64,000 nt of DNA from an uncultured Oscillospiraceae bacterium (GCA_944385035.1 CALWVV010000002.1:62001-126000), one strand, 5' to 3'; shown: positions 1 through 8,715, counted from the first letter of the stretch. Made by a program: numbers and translations. Notes: generated by a model from the letters alone, not told the origin.

Positions 1-341
1 GGCAGCACCGCTGGCCCGGCAATGTGCGCGAGCTGTTTCATGTTTTGGACTATGCCATGAGCGACTGTGAAGCGGGGGTGCTGCGGGAGGAAAACCTTCC
101 CTCTCACTTCCGCAGCAGGGGGGAGTTGCCTTCCGCTTCTGACGCGCATCCCACCAATGACCTCCCGGAGGAGCCCTTTGGAGAAGGGCTGGCCGCGCGG
201 ATGCAGGAGCATGAGCAGCAGCTTGTTACAGAAGCCTACCGCCTGGCTCAGGGCAATATCCGAAAAGCCGCGGCCCTTTTGAAGATCAGCCGGCAGAATT
301 TTCAATACTATGCAAGAAAATACCATCTCCGGGACAGCTGA
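1..341 (+). CDS. Sigma-54-dependent transcriptional regulator, C-terminal fragment (cut by window edge)
   Basis: Only the last ~113 residues are present; the open frame runs in from position 3 with the WPGNVREL motif that closes the AAA+ domain of sigma-54 activators. It ends in a Fis-type helix-turn-helix (RKAAALLKISRQNFQYY). The fragment closely resembles the end of the regulator at 3962-5644 (shared RELFHVL, SDCE, ENLP and KISRQNFQYY), so the two are paralogues. The ATG at 24 is internal. The stop is followed within 20 bases by a strong terminator. The effector domain lies outside the window, so the signal is unknown. It probably activates a neighbouring sigma-54 promoter, possibly to the left. 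Confidence 0.9.
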   Translation, partial: QHRWPGNVRELFHVLDYAMSDCEAGVLREENLPSHFRSRGELPSASDAHPTNDLPEEPFGEGLAARMQEHEQQLVTEAYRLAQGNIRKAAALLKISRQNFQYYARKYHLRDS

Positions 342-360
342 ATATCCTGCAAAGACAGAC

Positions 361-394
361 AACGAGGGCATCTGCTTATGCAGATGCCCTCGTT
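361..394. terminator. Intrinsic terminator between convergent genes
   Basis: A 15-bp perfect inverted repeat (361-375 with 380-394, TTAT loop) follows the regulator fragment and is followed by a short T-rich stretch. It can serve the regulator and, being symmetric, may also stop the convergent symporter gene. Confidence 0.85.
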
Positions 395-467
395 GCTGTT
401 TGAAGAAAGAATAAAATAAGGGGAGAATTTCTATTCACCCCAGAGGGGATGAGTGCTATAGTTTTCG

Positions 468-1877
468 TTACGCAGCGGCGTCCTGCTCGGGCTTATAGGT
501 AATCAAGGACACCACGATGAGCACCACCAGGGCCAGCAGGGAGCTGGCAATGTCGCTGGGGATACCGAAGAAGGAGAAGCCGCTCCAGCCCAGGGCCACA
601 AACAGCAGGCCGCTGAACAATCCGGCAAAGGCACCGGCCTTGGTCGCCTTCTTCCACATCAGTCCAGCCACCACAGGAGCAAACACGCCGGCGGTGAAGA
701 GAGTGTAGGAGGAATTCAGGACCTGCAGGACAGAGGGGATCGCCAGGGCGACCACCACGGAGATGATGCCGACAAACAGGGTCATGACCTTAGACAGGTT
801 CAGCAGCTTCTTCTGCACCTGGGGATCGCTGGGATCGTCCTTGCTGATGTAGCGCACATAGATATCGTTGACCACATGGGAAGTGGCAGCAGTCAGAATG
901 GAGTCGGCGGTGGATACAACCGCGGCAATGATTGCGGCCAGAGCAAAACCGGAGAGCACGGGAGGAAGGGTGGCGCGGATGATGGTGGGGACGATCATGG
1001 AGGAGACCTCCATATCGGGGAACATGGCGCGGCCGGCCATACCCAGCAGCACGGGGAAGAAGCAGATGATCAGCAGAATGATGCAGGACAAAATGGCGGA
1101 TTTGTACGCGGTTTTGGTATCCTTAGCGGCGAAGAGACGCTGATACACATCCTGTCCGATCAGGGTATAGATGAACATGGGCATAATGAGCCAGAGCACA
1201 TAGGAGGGCTCGGTATCCTTCAGCAGGCTGAAATAATTGCTGGGCACATCGGTGGTCTGGATCTGGGTCACCAGGGCATCCCAGCCGCCCACCTGGGTCA
1301 GAACCACAACGGCAGCGGCAATCAGGCCAAGGGCAGCGACGATGATCTGAATGAAGTCTGTGACGGTCACGGCCCACAGTCCGCCGAAGGCCGTAAAGCC
1401 AATGAAGAAGGCGGCCACAATGATGGCGCAGGTGGTGGGAGTGCCCAGTCCCAGGGAGGAAAGGATGCTGCCTGCGGAGGTAACCTGGCCAGCCAGGATG
1501 CCGATCAGGGCCAGCAGGGACAGCAGCGTGGTGAGCATACGCAGCAGCGGGCTTTTATAACGGTTCTCCACGATCTCGGTAACGGTATAGACGTTCATAC
1601 CCTCCATACGCTTCAAAATCAGGCATACGGCCAGAATGCCCAGAGCACCGGCGATGGGGCTCCAGTAGGCGCTCATACCTTTTTCATAGGCCTCACTGCC
1701 TACGCCGATCACATAGCCGCCGCCGAAGTAGGTGGCTACCAGAGTACCGGTTGCCAATCCAACGCCCAGCCGGCGTCCGGCCAGCAGATAGTCGTCAATG
1801 TTATTATTAAATTTGTTGCAGTAAATGCCTACCCCGAAAATCGCGGCTAAGTAGAGAACGATAATTGCTAATTCCAT
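468..1877 (-). CDS. Sodium:solute symporter (SSS/SLC5 family)
   Basis: A 469-residue integral membrane protein with about 13 hydrophobic segments and the normal SSS length. The N-terminus (LYLAAIFGVGIYCNKF, then DDYLLAGRRLG) carries the D-Y-x-L-A-G-R motif typical of the family. It should import an organic solute with Na+. The start ATG follows AAGGAGG at ideal spacing. It lies 220 bases downstream of the ammonia-lyase-like gene on the same strand with no terminator between, so both are probably transcribed from the sigma-54 promoter at 3727-3743. The partner enzyme suggests an amino-acid-like substrate, but the sequence does not specify it. Confidence 0.9.
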   Translation of the reverse strand: MELAIIVLYLAAIFGVGIYCNKFNNNIDDYLLAGRRLGVGLATGTLVATYFGGGYVIGVGSEAYEKGMSAYWSPIAGALGILAVCLILKRMEGMNVYTVTEIVENRYKSPLLRMLTTLLSLLALIGILAGQVTSAGSILSSLGLGTPTTCAIIVAAFFIGFTAFGGLWAVTVTDFIQIIVAALGLIAAAVVVLTQVGGWDALVTQIQTTDVPSNYFSLLKDTEPSYVLWLIMPMFIYTLIGQDVYQRLFAAKDTKTAYKSAILSCIILLIICFFPVLLGMAGRAMFPDMEVSSMIVPTIIRATLPPVLSGFALAAIIAAVVSTADSILTAATSHVVNDIYVRYISKDDPSDPQVQKKLLNLSKVMTLFVGIISVVVALAIPSVLQVLNSSYTLFTAGVFAPVVAGLMWKKATKAGAFAGLFSGLLFVALGWSGFSFFGIPSDIASSLLALVVLIVVSLITYKPEQDAAA

Positions 1878-2097
1878 AATAGTTTCCTCCTTTTAATTCA
1901 CACTTGCCAAAGGTTAGTTTTTTCTGCGCTTACAGCCTCCCTTGCAACAGAAATCCCTTTGCTATGGGATCTGCATAATTTACGATAAGGCTTCCTGCAG
2001 TCACTATGTGGGTATCCTCCGCCCAAAAGACAGGTGATATAGGGAAAAGCTTCCTCTTTGTCCGTGCGTTCCCCTTTGACTGCCGTGCACCTTTTCT
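1878..2097. other. Intergenic region, no gene found
   Basis: These 220 bases separate the lyase-like gene from the symporter. On the minus strand they hold the symporter ribosome site (AAAGGAGG) and one weak hairpin (AATCCC/GGGATT type near 1950). I see no intrinsic terminator and no clear promoter, which favours co-transcription. Confidence 0.5.
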
Positions 2098-3660
2098 TTA
2101 AAATTCCAGTTCTCCAATCTCCTTTTCCAGAATGTCTACCAAAGTGCCATCTTGTACCAGGCCGAAGATATACTCGATATCGGGGTAGAGGAAGCGGTCA
2201 TTGTCCACGAAGGGGACCTTCTCCCGAATGAAATCACGCACCTTGGCCAGGGCGGGGGAGGGCTCCAGGGGTTTGAGGAAATCCATGGCCTGGAGGGCCA
2301 CATAGATTTCAATCGCAGTGACATATTGCAGCTTACGTACCGCTTGCCCGGCTTTTTTGGAGGCATAGTAGGCCATGGAAACGGGGTCCTCCTGATTGGC
2401 GCAGGTGGAAACATTGTCGATGGTGACGGGAATGGCCAGGTGTTTGATCTCGTTGACCAGGCCCGCGGCGGTGTACTGGGTGATCATCAGGCCGCTGTTG
2501 AGGCCGGGGTTGGATACCAGGAAGGCGGGCAGGCCATCGTTCAGGTTCCGGTTCACCATGCGGTCGGTGCACCGCTCCACCACGTTGGCTACAATGGCGC
2601 AGGCCATGGAGATCATGTCCGCATGGGAGCCCACAAAGCTGCCGTCAAAGTTGCCGCACATAAGGGCCACACCGTCGTCTTCCCCCTCCGCAAAAATCTC
2701 GGGGTTGTCGCTGATGGAGTGCATCTCGTTCACCATGACCTCATAGGCCTCTTTGATGAGCTTCTTGGCCGAACCGTGAAGCTGAGCCATGGAGCGCAGC
2801 ACATAGGCGTCTTGTACTTTTGCATCCCGGTAGCGCTCACAAATCTGGCTGCCCTCCAGCATCCGGCGCAGGTTGCTGGCACTGGTGATTTGTTCCTCGT
2901 GGCGCTTGGCCTGGTGGATCCGGGGGTCCAGAGCCTTGGTGGTGGCGCGCAGCGCCTCGTAGCACAGTCCGCCGCCCAGCTCGATATTCTGCATGGTGTG
3001 CATTGCCTCATAGAGGGCCAGCAGTCCCAGTGCAGTAACGGTGATGGTGCCGTTGGTCATGGTGAGGCCTTCCTTATAAGAAAGCTTCAGCGGAGCCAGG
3101 CCGTGCTTGTTCAGTACCTCCAGGGCGGGAACGGGCTGACCGTTTTCATAGATCTTGCCCTCGCCAATGTAGGCCATGGCCAGGTGGGCTTCCACACCCA
3201 GATAGCCCACGGAGCCCTCGCTGGGGGCGTAGGGGATGAGATCCAGATTGAGCATATTGCGAATGAGCTCCAGGGTCTCCAGCCGGATGCCGGAGTGGCC
3301 CTTTCCTGCGTTCAAAATGGTCTGGAGCATAACAGCACGGGCCTGAACCCGTGTGAGGGGTTCGCCCACCGCCACCGAGTGGGTGCGAATGATGTTTTCC
3401 TGAAGAGTTGTGGCGTCACTGGGGGAGATGGTATAGCGGACGTTTTCTCCAAAACCGGTGGTCACGCCGTAAATGATGCGCCCCTCGTCTAAAAACCGCT
3501 CCAATAACTTTCGGTTTGCGGTGACCGCCTCTTTCATTTCCTGGGAGAACTCCACCTGGGCGCCGAATTTGGCAACGGCGATAAATTCATCCAAGGTCAG
3601 CATGCAGTCTGTAATGGTTACGGTCTTAATCCTCTTTGCATTTCGAAAATACAATTCCAT
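2098..3660 (-). CDS. Histidine/aromatic ammonia-lyase fold protein lacking the MIO triad
   Basis: At 520 residues it has the length and order of histidine ammonia-lyase. Catalytic positions are kept: Tyr64 (YGVTTGFG), Asn203 (TNGT), Tyr286/Arg289 (DAYVLRS), Phe338 (GNFDG) and Glu424 (ANQEDPVSMA). Where HutH has G-S-V-G-A-S-G-D-L, this protein reads GSVGYLGVEAHLA, so the Ala-Ser-Gly that cyclises into the MIO electrophile is Tyr153-Leu154-Gly155. Classical MIO-dependent deamination should therefore be impossible. It may use another mechanism, act as a different lyase or be non-catalytic. A sigma-54 promoter lies upstream and a transporter downstream, so it is regulated like a catabolic enzyme. 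Confidence 0.85.
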   Translation of the reverse strand: MELYFRNAKRIKTVTITDCMLTLDEFIAVAKFGAQVEFSQEMKEAVTANRKLLERFLDEGRIIYGVTTGFGENVRYTISPSDATTLQENIIRTHSVAVGEPLTRVQARAVMLQTILNAGKGHSGIRLETLELIRNMLNLDLIPYAPSEGSVGYLGVEAHLAMAYIGEGKIYENGQPVPALEVLNKHGLAPLKLSYKEGLTMTNGTITVTALGLLALYEAMHTMQNIELGGGLCYEALRATTKALDPRIHQAKRHEEQITSASNLRRMLEGSQICERYRDAKVQDAYVLRSMAQLHGSAKKLIKEAYEVMVNEMHSISDNPEIFAEGEDDGVALMCGNFDGSFVGSHADMISMACAIVANVVERCTDRMVNRNLNDGLPAFLVSNPGLNSGLMITQYTAAGLVNEIKHLAIPVTIDNVSTCANQEDPVSMAYYASKKAGQAVRKLQYVTAIEIYVALQAMDFLKPLEPSPALAKVRDFIREKVPFVDNDRFLYPDIEYIFGLVQDGTLVDILEKEIGELEF

Positions 3661-3726
3661 GATTCGACAGTTCCTTTCTGAGGCGAGCCATAGGGCATGG
3701 CCTCATAATTTCTGATTTTATTACTA

Positions 3727-3743
3727 AGCAATGTTCGTGCCAA
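3727..3743 (-). promoter_or_regulatory. Sigma-54 (-24/-12) promoter for the lyase-like/symporter operon
   Basis: Read on the minus strand the site is TTGGCAC, five bases, then TTGCT, which matches the RpoN consensus fully with the correct GG-GC spacing. It lies 66 bases upstream of the lyase-like start codon. The divergent gene encodes a sigma-54 activator, so the pair explain each other. Confidence 0.9.
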
Positions 3744-3849
3744 AAAGATTTTTTTGAAAAAAGATGTGTTTTCCCACTGGTGCAGCCCGTTTATCCATGC
3801 ACTTTTGTACCCTGTACACGTTTTTTGCTGCAAAATTTCCTGACTGAAA

Positions 3850-3871
3850 AAATTTTTTGCGCAAAAAATTT
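3850..3871. repeat. 22-bp perfect palindrome, candidate activator site
   Basis: An uninterrupted dyad (arm AAATTTTTTGC) is centred at 3860/3861, just upstream of the regulator -35 box and about 110-140 bases upstream of the sigma-54 promoter. That is a normal place for an enhancer site bound by a sigma-54 activator. A smaller dyad, TGTAC-CCT-GTACA, lies nearby at about 3808-3820. Function is inferred from position. Confidence 0.55.
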
Positions 3872-3879
3872 GTTTTTTC

Positions 3880-3909
3880 TTGACGGGATGATGCCTCCTT
3901 CGCTATAAT
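3880..3909 (+). promoter_or_regulatory. Sigma-A promoter of the sigma-54 activator gene
   Basis: TTGACG (3880-3885) and TATAAT (3904-3909) are separated by 18 bases. They lie 53 bases ahead of the ATG at 3962, which has an AAGGAG ribosome site. The palindrome ending at 3871 touches this promoter, so autoregulation is possible. Confidence 0.8.
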
Positions 3910-3961
3910 TTTATTGTCTGGCAGGAAACCACAGCCCAGAGCAAAACAAGGAGATCAAACG

Positions 3962-5644
3962 ATGGCAACGATGTACGACTACCTATTTACATTGGCAGAG
4001 GACGGCGTTATCCAACAGGTGCAGTGCTCCCCCTCCGGCCAGCATCTTCCCATGTGGCAGGACAGCGCTGGCTGGGTCGGGCTTGTTCCGGAGGACCTTC
4101 CGAACACATTGTGGAATCATGCGTCCGGTTCGGTGATTTGGAACCAGATCCCGTTTCGGTTCACCCAGCTGCACCCCGCACCGGGTGTAAACTGTCTGCT
4201 GCTGCAGCGGGAAAATATGCGTGAAGCGCTGCTGGAGGGGACTTTGGACGTGATCCCGGATGGCATTCAAATTTATGATACCGCGGGAACCATACAATTT
4301 TTTAACCGCAGCACCCTTGATCTTCTGGAGTATTCCTCTTCCCGGCAGGTGGAGGGCCACAATCTGTTGGATATTTTTGCTGTGGACCCGGAATACAGCA
4401 CCACATTGGCCGCCCTGCATACCCATACTGCGGTGGTCGGGCGCGTGGATCAGTATAAATCCACCACTGGAAAGAACCTCGCGACGGTCAATACCGGCGT
4501 TCCTATTTTCAAAGATGGAGTGCTGCTGGGCTGTGTCTCCTTCGAGCGGGATATGAAGCTGCTGCAAAAAAATATTTCCAACTATCAGAATGTGCAGAAC
4601 ATTCTCCTTCGACACCTGCCCGCCTCCATGTCCAGCGCCCAGAGTACCCGCTATACCCTTCAAGATGTGGTTGGCTCCGATCCGCTGCTGATTGCTGCCA
4701 AAAATCTGGCGGCCAAAATGGCCCTGAAGGATATGAACATCCTGATTCAGGGAGAGACCGGAACCGGAAAGGAAATTTTTGCCCAGGGCATCCACAATCT
4801 GAGTTCCAGGAAGAATGAAAAATTTGTAGCCATCAACTGTGCTGCCTTTCCTGAAAACCTGATCGAAGGATTGTTATTTGGTACGGCAAAAGGGGCTTTC
4901 ACCGGCAGCACGGACAAAATGGGGCTGATTGAAGAGGCAAACCATGGCACATTGTTTTTGGATGAGCTCAATTCTATGAGTTTGAGTATGCAGGCCAAGC
5001 TTCTTCGAGTACTTCAGGAAAAAACTTTGCGCCGGGTGGGGGGGACGAAAAATATCCCCGTGGATATCCGGGTTCTTTCTTCCTGTAATGAAGATGCCTA
5101 TGCACTAAGCGAAAGCGGTGCGCTGCGGCGGGACCTCTTCTACCGCTTGGCCTCTGTGGTGGTGGAAATTCCTCCTCTGCGGGAACGGCTTGATGATATT
5201 CCCCAGCTGACCTGGCACTATATCCGTAAAAACCAGGAGCTATGCGTTCAGCCCATTACAGAAATTTCCTCTGACTTTTGGGAGCGGCTGCGTGCGCACC
5301 GTTGGCCGGGCAATGTGCGGGAGCTGTTCCATGTGCTGAGCTTTGCGCTCAGTGACTGTGAAAAAACTACGCTACGGGCGGAAAACCTGCCGGCCCGTTT
5401 TCATTCCCAATCGGAAGAGAACATCGAAGCGCTCTCGTTTCATTCTCCTTCCCCGCCGGATACGGCATATGATTTTGACCGCGGATTTTCCCAGCTGGTG
5501 AAGGAATATGAACGCCAGCTTTTACGGCAGGCCTATCTCTCCTGTGACCGCAATGCCACCCGTGCGGCGGAGCTTCTGAAAATCAGCAGACAAAACTTCC
5601 AGTATTATCTGAAAAAATACGACCTGAACCAAGATGAGTCATAA
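3962..5644 (+). CDS. PAS-domain sigma-54-dependent activator
   Basis: The 560-residue protein has an N-terminal region (~1-75), a PAS domain (~80-200, begins near DVIPDGIQIYDTAGTIQFFN), an AAA+ domain with Walker A GETGTGKE, the sigma-54 contact loop GAFTGS, Walker B GTLFLDE and WPGNVREL, and a C-terminal Fis-type helix-turn-helix. It uses ATP hydrolysis to open RpoN promoters. I chose the ATG at 3962 because it follows AAGGAG; the upstream in-frame TTG at 3914 lacks a site. It is divergent from the lyase-like operon, whose -24/-12 promoter it most likely activates. A small metabolite or redox signal through PAS is probable but unidentified. Confidence 0.95.
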   Translation: MATMYDYLFTLAEDGVIQQVQCSPSGQHLPMWQDSAGWVGLVPEDLPNTLWNHASGSVIWNQIPFRFTQLHPAPGVNCLLLQRENMREALLEGTLDVIPDGIQIYDTAGTIQFFNRSTLDLLEYSSSRQVEGHNLLDIFAVDPEYSTTLAALHTHTAVVGRVDQYKSTTGKNLATVNTGVPIFKDGVLLGCVSFERDMKLLQKNISNYQNVQNILLRHLPASMSSAQSTRYTLQDVVGSDPLLIAAKNLAAKMALKDMNILIQGETGTGKEIFAQGIHNLSSRKNEKFVAINCAAFPENLIEGLLFGTAKGAFTGSTDKMGLIEEANHGTLFLDELNSMSLSMQAKLLRVLQEKTLRRVGGTKNIPVDIRVLSSCNEDAYALSESGALRRDLFYRLASVVVEIPPLRERLDDIPQLTWHYIRKNQELCVQPITEISSDFWERLRAHRWPGNVRELFHVLSFALSDCEKTTLRAENLPARFHSQSEENIEALSFHSPSPPDTAYDFDRGFSQLVKEYERQLLRQAYLSCDRNATRAAELLKISRQNFQYYLKKYDLNQDES

Positions 5645-5668
5645 TCGATGTTTGCTCCTTGAAAACCA

Positions 5669-5709
5669 AAAAGCGCCCTTGCCGGAATAACCGGCAGGGG
5701 CGCTCTTTT
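5669..5709 (+). terminator. Intrinsic terminator of the sigma-54 activator gene
   Basis: A GC-rich 13-bp stem (one G-U pair, AATAA loop) is followed by TCTTTTG, starting about 25 bases after the stop codon. Confidence 0.85.
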
Positions 5710-5777
5710 GCTTATGAGGTAGGGGAAAGAAAGAAAGGGGATGCGGCTGAGACGGAAAAAACGACCTGTAAGAAGTG

Positions 5778-5817
5778 AACGAGCCTGCTGTCTGTGAGAG
5801 CAGATGGCAGGCTCGTT
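5778..5817. repeat. Inverted repeat downstream of the GltS-type gene
   Basis: The 11-base arms AACGAGCCTGC and GCAGGCTCGTT enclose 18 bases. The position downstream of the minus-strand symporter fits a transcript-end hairpin, but no T-run follows on the minus strand. Confidence 0.5.
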
Positions 5818-5916
5818 TATTGATTCTTGGGGATCAGAGAAGTTTGTCTGAGGGGTCATGGAAATCGGGGGTTCAAACAAAGCGTTTGGAACAGAATGCT
5901 GGTTTGGGTTCCCCAA

Positions 5917-7323
5917 TTAATCCGGTTTTGCAGACTTAGCGGTTCCCCGTTTCAAAGCCAGATAGGCCAGCACACCCATAATAGTATATCCGGCGCCAAT
6001 GACCACATTAAACATCAGGTTGGCGAAGGTGGACCCCTCCGCGATCAATCCATAATAGATGGGGGAGGTAATGGTGCTGACGATGCTCATCAGAGCAAAT
6101 CCCATGGAAAATTCCGCCAGCGCCGGGGTGTTGTAATCCGGATCGCAGATTTTCAGAAGCATCATACCGGTAATGGTGACGCCGGTGTTTGTACCCCAGC
6201 AGACGATCATCCGTTCAAAGGCATAGTTATTCTGGAACACTCTGCGGGCGATGGGGAAGGTGATCCAGGAGACCAGGAAGCCCAGAATACACATGACACT
6301 GATGGGGGCGATAAGGTCCAGCACAGCGGAGACGTCACAGCTGGCAATCGCGCCGCAAATGGCAATGTCGGACATGGGGCCGGTCACGCGGGACTTGACT
6401 TTTTTGTCAATCATCCAGTCCAGCTTCAGCTTGCACAGGACATAATTGACCAGGTACATCATCACCAAGGCATAAAACCACACCGGGCAGGAGGAGAAGG
6501 CGCTGTTGATAGAACCCAGCGTGGAACGGACCCAATAGGCGATGAAGCAGCCCAGAAGAATGACAGCCAGGTGGATGGTGATGGGATCGATGGAAGAGCT
6601 GAGAGACATTTCGCGTCCGATGCTCCCTTGCTTGTCCACATCCGTGACCACGCCACGGGCGGTGGTTTCCGGGATTCCACCTACATTAAATCCGGAAATC
6701 TCCCCGCGGTCGTTGGCACGTTTGATCATCCAGATGCCAATGAGCATTCCGCCCAGCAGGCCCACTGTGGCCATGGTCACGCCTACACTCTGGGCGGTTT
6801 CCCAATAGTCCAGCTGAAAATCCTGCAGAATACCGCCGATGGCGGAGGCGGTGCCATGTCCTCCGGCAAAGCCCTGGCTGAGTTCCCAGCCAAAGGTCCG
6901 GTACAGGTCCCATCCCATGGCGGTGAACAGCAGGTTTACACCGTAGCCTACCACACCTTGAAGACAGCTGACGGTAGAAAACAGTGCACACATGAGAAGT
7001 ACGGTGGGGCCGTAGCTAGAAAGCCCCTTTTTCTTTTGCCCCCGTTCCCGGCCCATTCCGTTGCCCAGAGGAGCTGCGGCAAAGATGGGGACGATCAAAA
7101 TAGAGGGAAGCAAGGACCATGTGTTCAGATAATCATCGGGAAAAGGAATGATTCCCAGTACCCGTGGTCCCAGAATCAGTCCGATAAAGCCGCCGATTAC
7201 CGAAGCGGGCAGCAAAAGCTTTTGGAAGAGCGGAACCTTAGCGCGTAAAAATGTACCGGCAAGAAGGAAAACACCTAAAATAGCCACAGATTTCAGTAGC
7301 TCCGTAAAAAGGCTAGATGACAT
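5917..7323 (-). CDS. GltS-type sodium:glutamate symporter
   Basis: A 468-residue polytopic protein of the ESS family. The diagnostic GGHGTA stretch is present (SQGFAGGHGTASAIGGIL), as are the Pro/Gly-rich re-entrant segments LLPASVIGGFIGLILGP and TNTGVTITGMMLLKICDP. The length is slightly above E. coli GltS because of a hydrophilic linker (~245-270). It should import glutamate or a related dicarboxylic amino acid with Na+. The start follows GAGGAAC. It appears to be its own unit: the upstream operon ends at the terminator at 7386-7424. A linked catabolic gene is not obvious, so the substrate is inferred from the family. Confidence 0.9.
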   Translation of the reverse strand: MSSSLFTELLKSVAILGVFLLAGTFLRAKVPLFQKLLLPASVIGGFIGLILGPRVLGIIPFPDDYLNTWSLLPSILIVPIFAAAPLGNGMGRERGQKKKGLSSYGPTVLLMCALFSTVSCLQGVVGYGVNLLFTAMGWDLYRTFGWELSQGFAGGHGTASAIGGILQDFQLDYWETAQSVGVTMATVGLLGGMLIGIWMIKRANDRGEISGFNVGGIPETTARGVVTDVDKQGSIGREMSLSSSIDPITIHLAVILLGCFIAYWVRSTLGSINSAFSSCPVWFYALVMMYLVNYVLCKLKLDWMIDKKVKSRVTGPMSDIAICGAIASCDVSAVLDLIAPISVMCILGFLVSWITFPIARRVFQNNYAFERMIVCWGTNTGVTITGMMLLKICDPDYNTPALAEFSMGFALMSIVSTITSPIYYGLIAEGSTFANLMFNVVIGAGYTIMGVLAYLALKRGTAKSAKPD

Positions 7324-7385
7324 TTCATGTTCCTCGCTTTTCTGCTAGATTCACCTGTTTTCAACCATACCATCCAAATATACTG

Positions 7386-7424
7386 AAAAAGGGCGGCCGC
7401 AGAACAGAGATTCCGCGGCTGCCC
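7386..7424 (-). terminator. Intrinsic terminator of the amidohydrolase/permease operon
   Basis: On the minus strand GGGCAGCCGC pairs with GCGGCCGCCC (one mismatch) and is followed by TTTTTC. It lies directly after the permease gene. Confidence 0.85.
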
Positions 7425-7437
7425 TGATCCAGCCTTT

Positions 7438-8715
7438 TTACATGGGGAAGAGCGTCATAGCAATCAGTGTACCCAGCACACCGCGCAGGATACCGGGAAG
7501 GATGCCCACCTTGAACATGGTCTTGGCACTATATCCACCGGCATTCATGGCCATGGGGACTACGGCAGTGGCCATGGGAGTAATCAGGGAGGACATAGTG
7601 GCCAGGGCACAGAGGATCACGGGACCTCTGGGGTCGCAGCCGATGGAGCTGCAAGTGATGACTGCCACGGGAGTCAGCACGGTGCTGACTGCGCGGTTAT
7701 AGAGCAGAGAGGTCATCAGGAAGCTCACCAGGTAGAAGACGAAGCCCACGATATAGCCGTTGGTCACGCCGTCCAGAGCCTGAGCAATGGCTTCGCCGAT
7801 TGCCTCGGCGGCGCCGGTCTCAGCCAGGGCGGAGCCAAAGGCGGAAACGCCGACGTAGAGCAGGACGGTGCTCATGTTCATGTTGTCGATAGCCTCGCGC
7901 TCGGTAAGTACGCCGGAGGCAACCACGATGATGGCGCCGGCCAGAGTTACCTGCCAGGAGGAGAAGCCCATCATCAGGCCGATGATAACAGCAATAAACA
8001 CACCGTAGCCCAGGAACTCGCGCACAGGGGTCAAAGGCTCCTTCTCCTGAAGCTTGCGCCCGCCGATGGCGGTGATGGGACGCTCGGGCTGGTCGGGAAG
8101 CATGCGGGGCATGACGAAGATGGCCCACAGAAGGGTGAAGATGCCAACGGGCAGGAACACGGAGGTTTCACTCCACATGTTCAGCTGGGTGCCGGTCCAG
8201 CCATAGGACTCCATAAAGCCGTTCTGGGTCACGTACCAGGCGGCGTAGGGGCCGATGGGCTCGATGATGAAGCTGGTGGAAACGGAGGCCACAGCGATGG
8301 GATACATCATCTTGGAGGGGCTGATGTTCATCCGGTCGCACATGCTCTGGACAAGAGGATGGACCAGGGCAAAGATGGCCACGATGCTGGGAACAAACTG
8401 GCCCAGCAGGCAGGTGACCAGCATGTAGCAGGCCAAAACCTTGGTGAAAGAGCCGTCTGTGATCTTATAGAGGAGCTTTGTGATGTGGTTGATCATCTGC
8501 GTACGGCTCAGGCCGGCGGCCACTACAAACATGGAGGCCATGGTAATGACCGTGGAGCTGCCGAAGGTGGCAATGGCAGTGCTGCCCTCCAGACAGCCGG
8601 TGAGAACCAGGGCAACCATTGCACCAAGTGCGGTGAAGGACATGGGGATTTTGTTGGTGAAGAACAATACGAGCATCACCACAAAAATGACCGCGCACAG
8701 GGTAATTTGATTCAT
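7438..8715 (-). CDS. DASS/SLC13-like anion permease
   Basis: A 425-residue membrane protein with about 11 hydrophobic segments and the two-fold repeat of the ion-transporter superfamily (SLC13/ArsB/NhaD type): an N-terminal ATFGSSTVITMASMFVVAAGLS repeat and a later FGSALAETGAAEAIGE repeat. Substrates in this superfamily are usually di- or tricarboxylates or other organic anions. It follows the AbgB-like amidohydrolase by 64 bases, has a GGGAGG ribosome site, and shares its operon. It therefore probably imports the substrate of that hydrolase, which could be an N-acyl or aminobenzoyl amino acid. Confidence 0.8.
   Translation of the reverse strand: MNQITLCAVIFVVMLVLFFTNKIPMSFTALGAMVALVLTGCLEGSTAIATFGSSTVITMASMFVVAAGLSRTQMINHITKLLYKITDGSFTKVLACYMLVTCLLGQFVPSIVAIFALVHPLVQSMCDRMNISPSKMMYPIAVASVSTSFIIEPIGPYAAWYVTQNGFMESYGWTGTQLNMWSETSVFLPVGIFTLLWAIFVMPRMLPDQPERPITAIGGRKLQEKEPLTPVREFLGYGVFIAVIIGLMMGFSSWQVTLAGAIIVVASGVLTEREAIDNMNMSTVLLYVGVSAFGSALAETGAAEAIGEAIAQALDGVTNGYIVGFVFYLVSFLMTSLLYNRAVSTVLTPVAVITCSSIGCDPRGPVILCALATMSSLITPMATAVVPMAMNAGGYSAKTMFKVGILPGILRGVLGTLIAMTLFPM

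Noticed and set aside
876-1850. Long open frame on the plus strand opposite the symporter
   Set aside because: It is Gly/His/Gln-rich shadow coding without a ribosome site or family motif; the minus-strand symporter explains the region.
2152-3492. 446-residue open frame opposite the lyase-like gene
   Set aside because: Complementary-strand shadow of a GC-rich gene; no ribosome site or recognisable protein.
5827-7248. 473-residue open frame opposite the GltS-type gene
   Set aside because: Composition is typical of an antisense shadow and GltS motifs are clear on the other strand.
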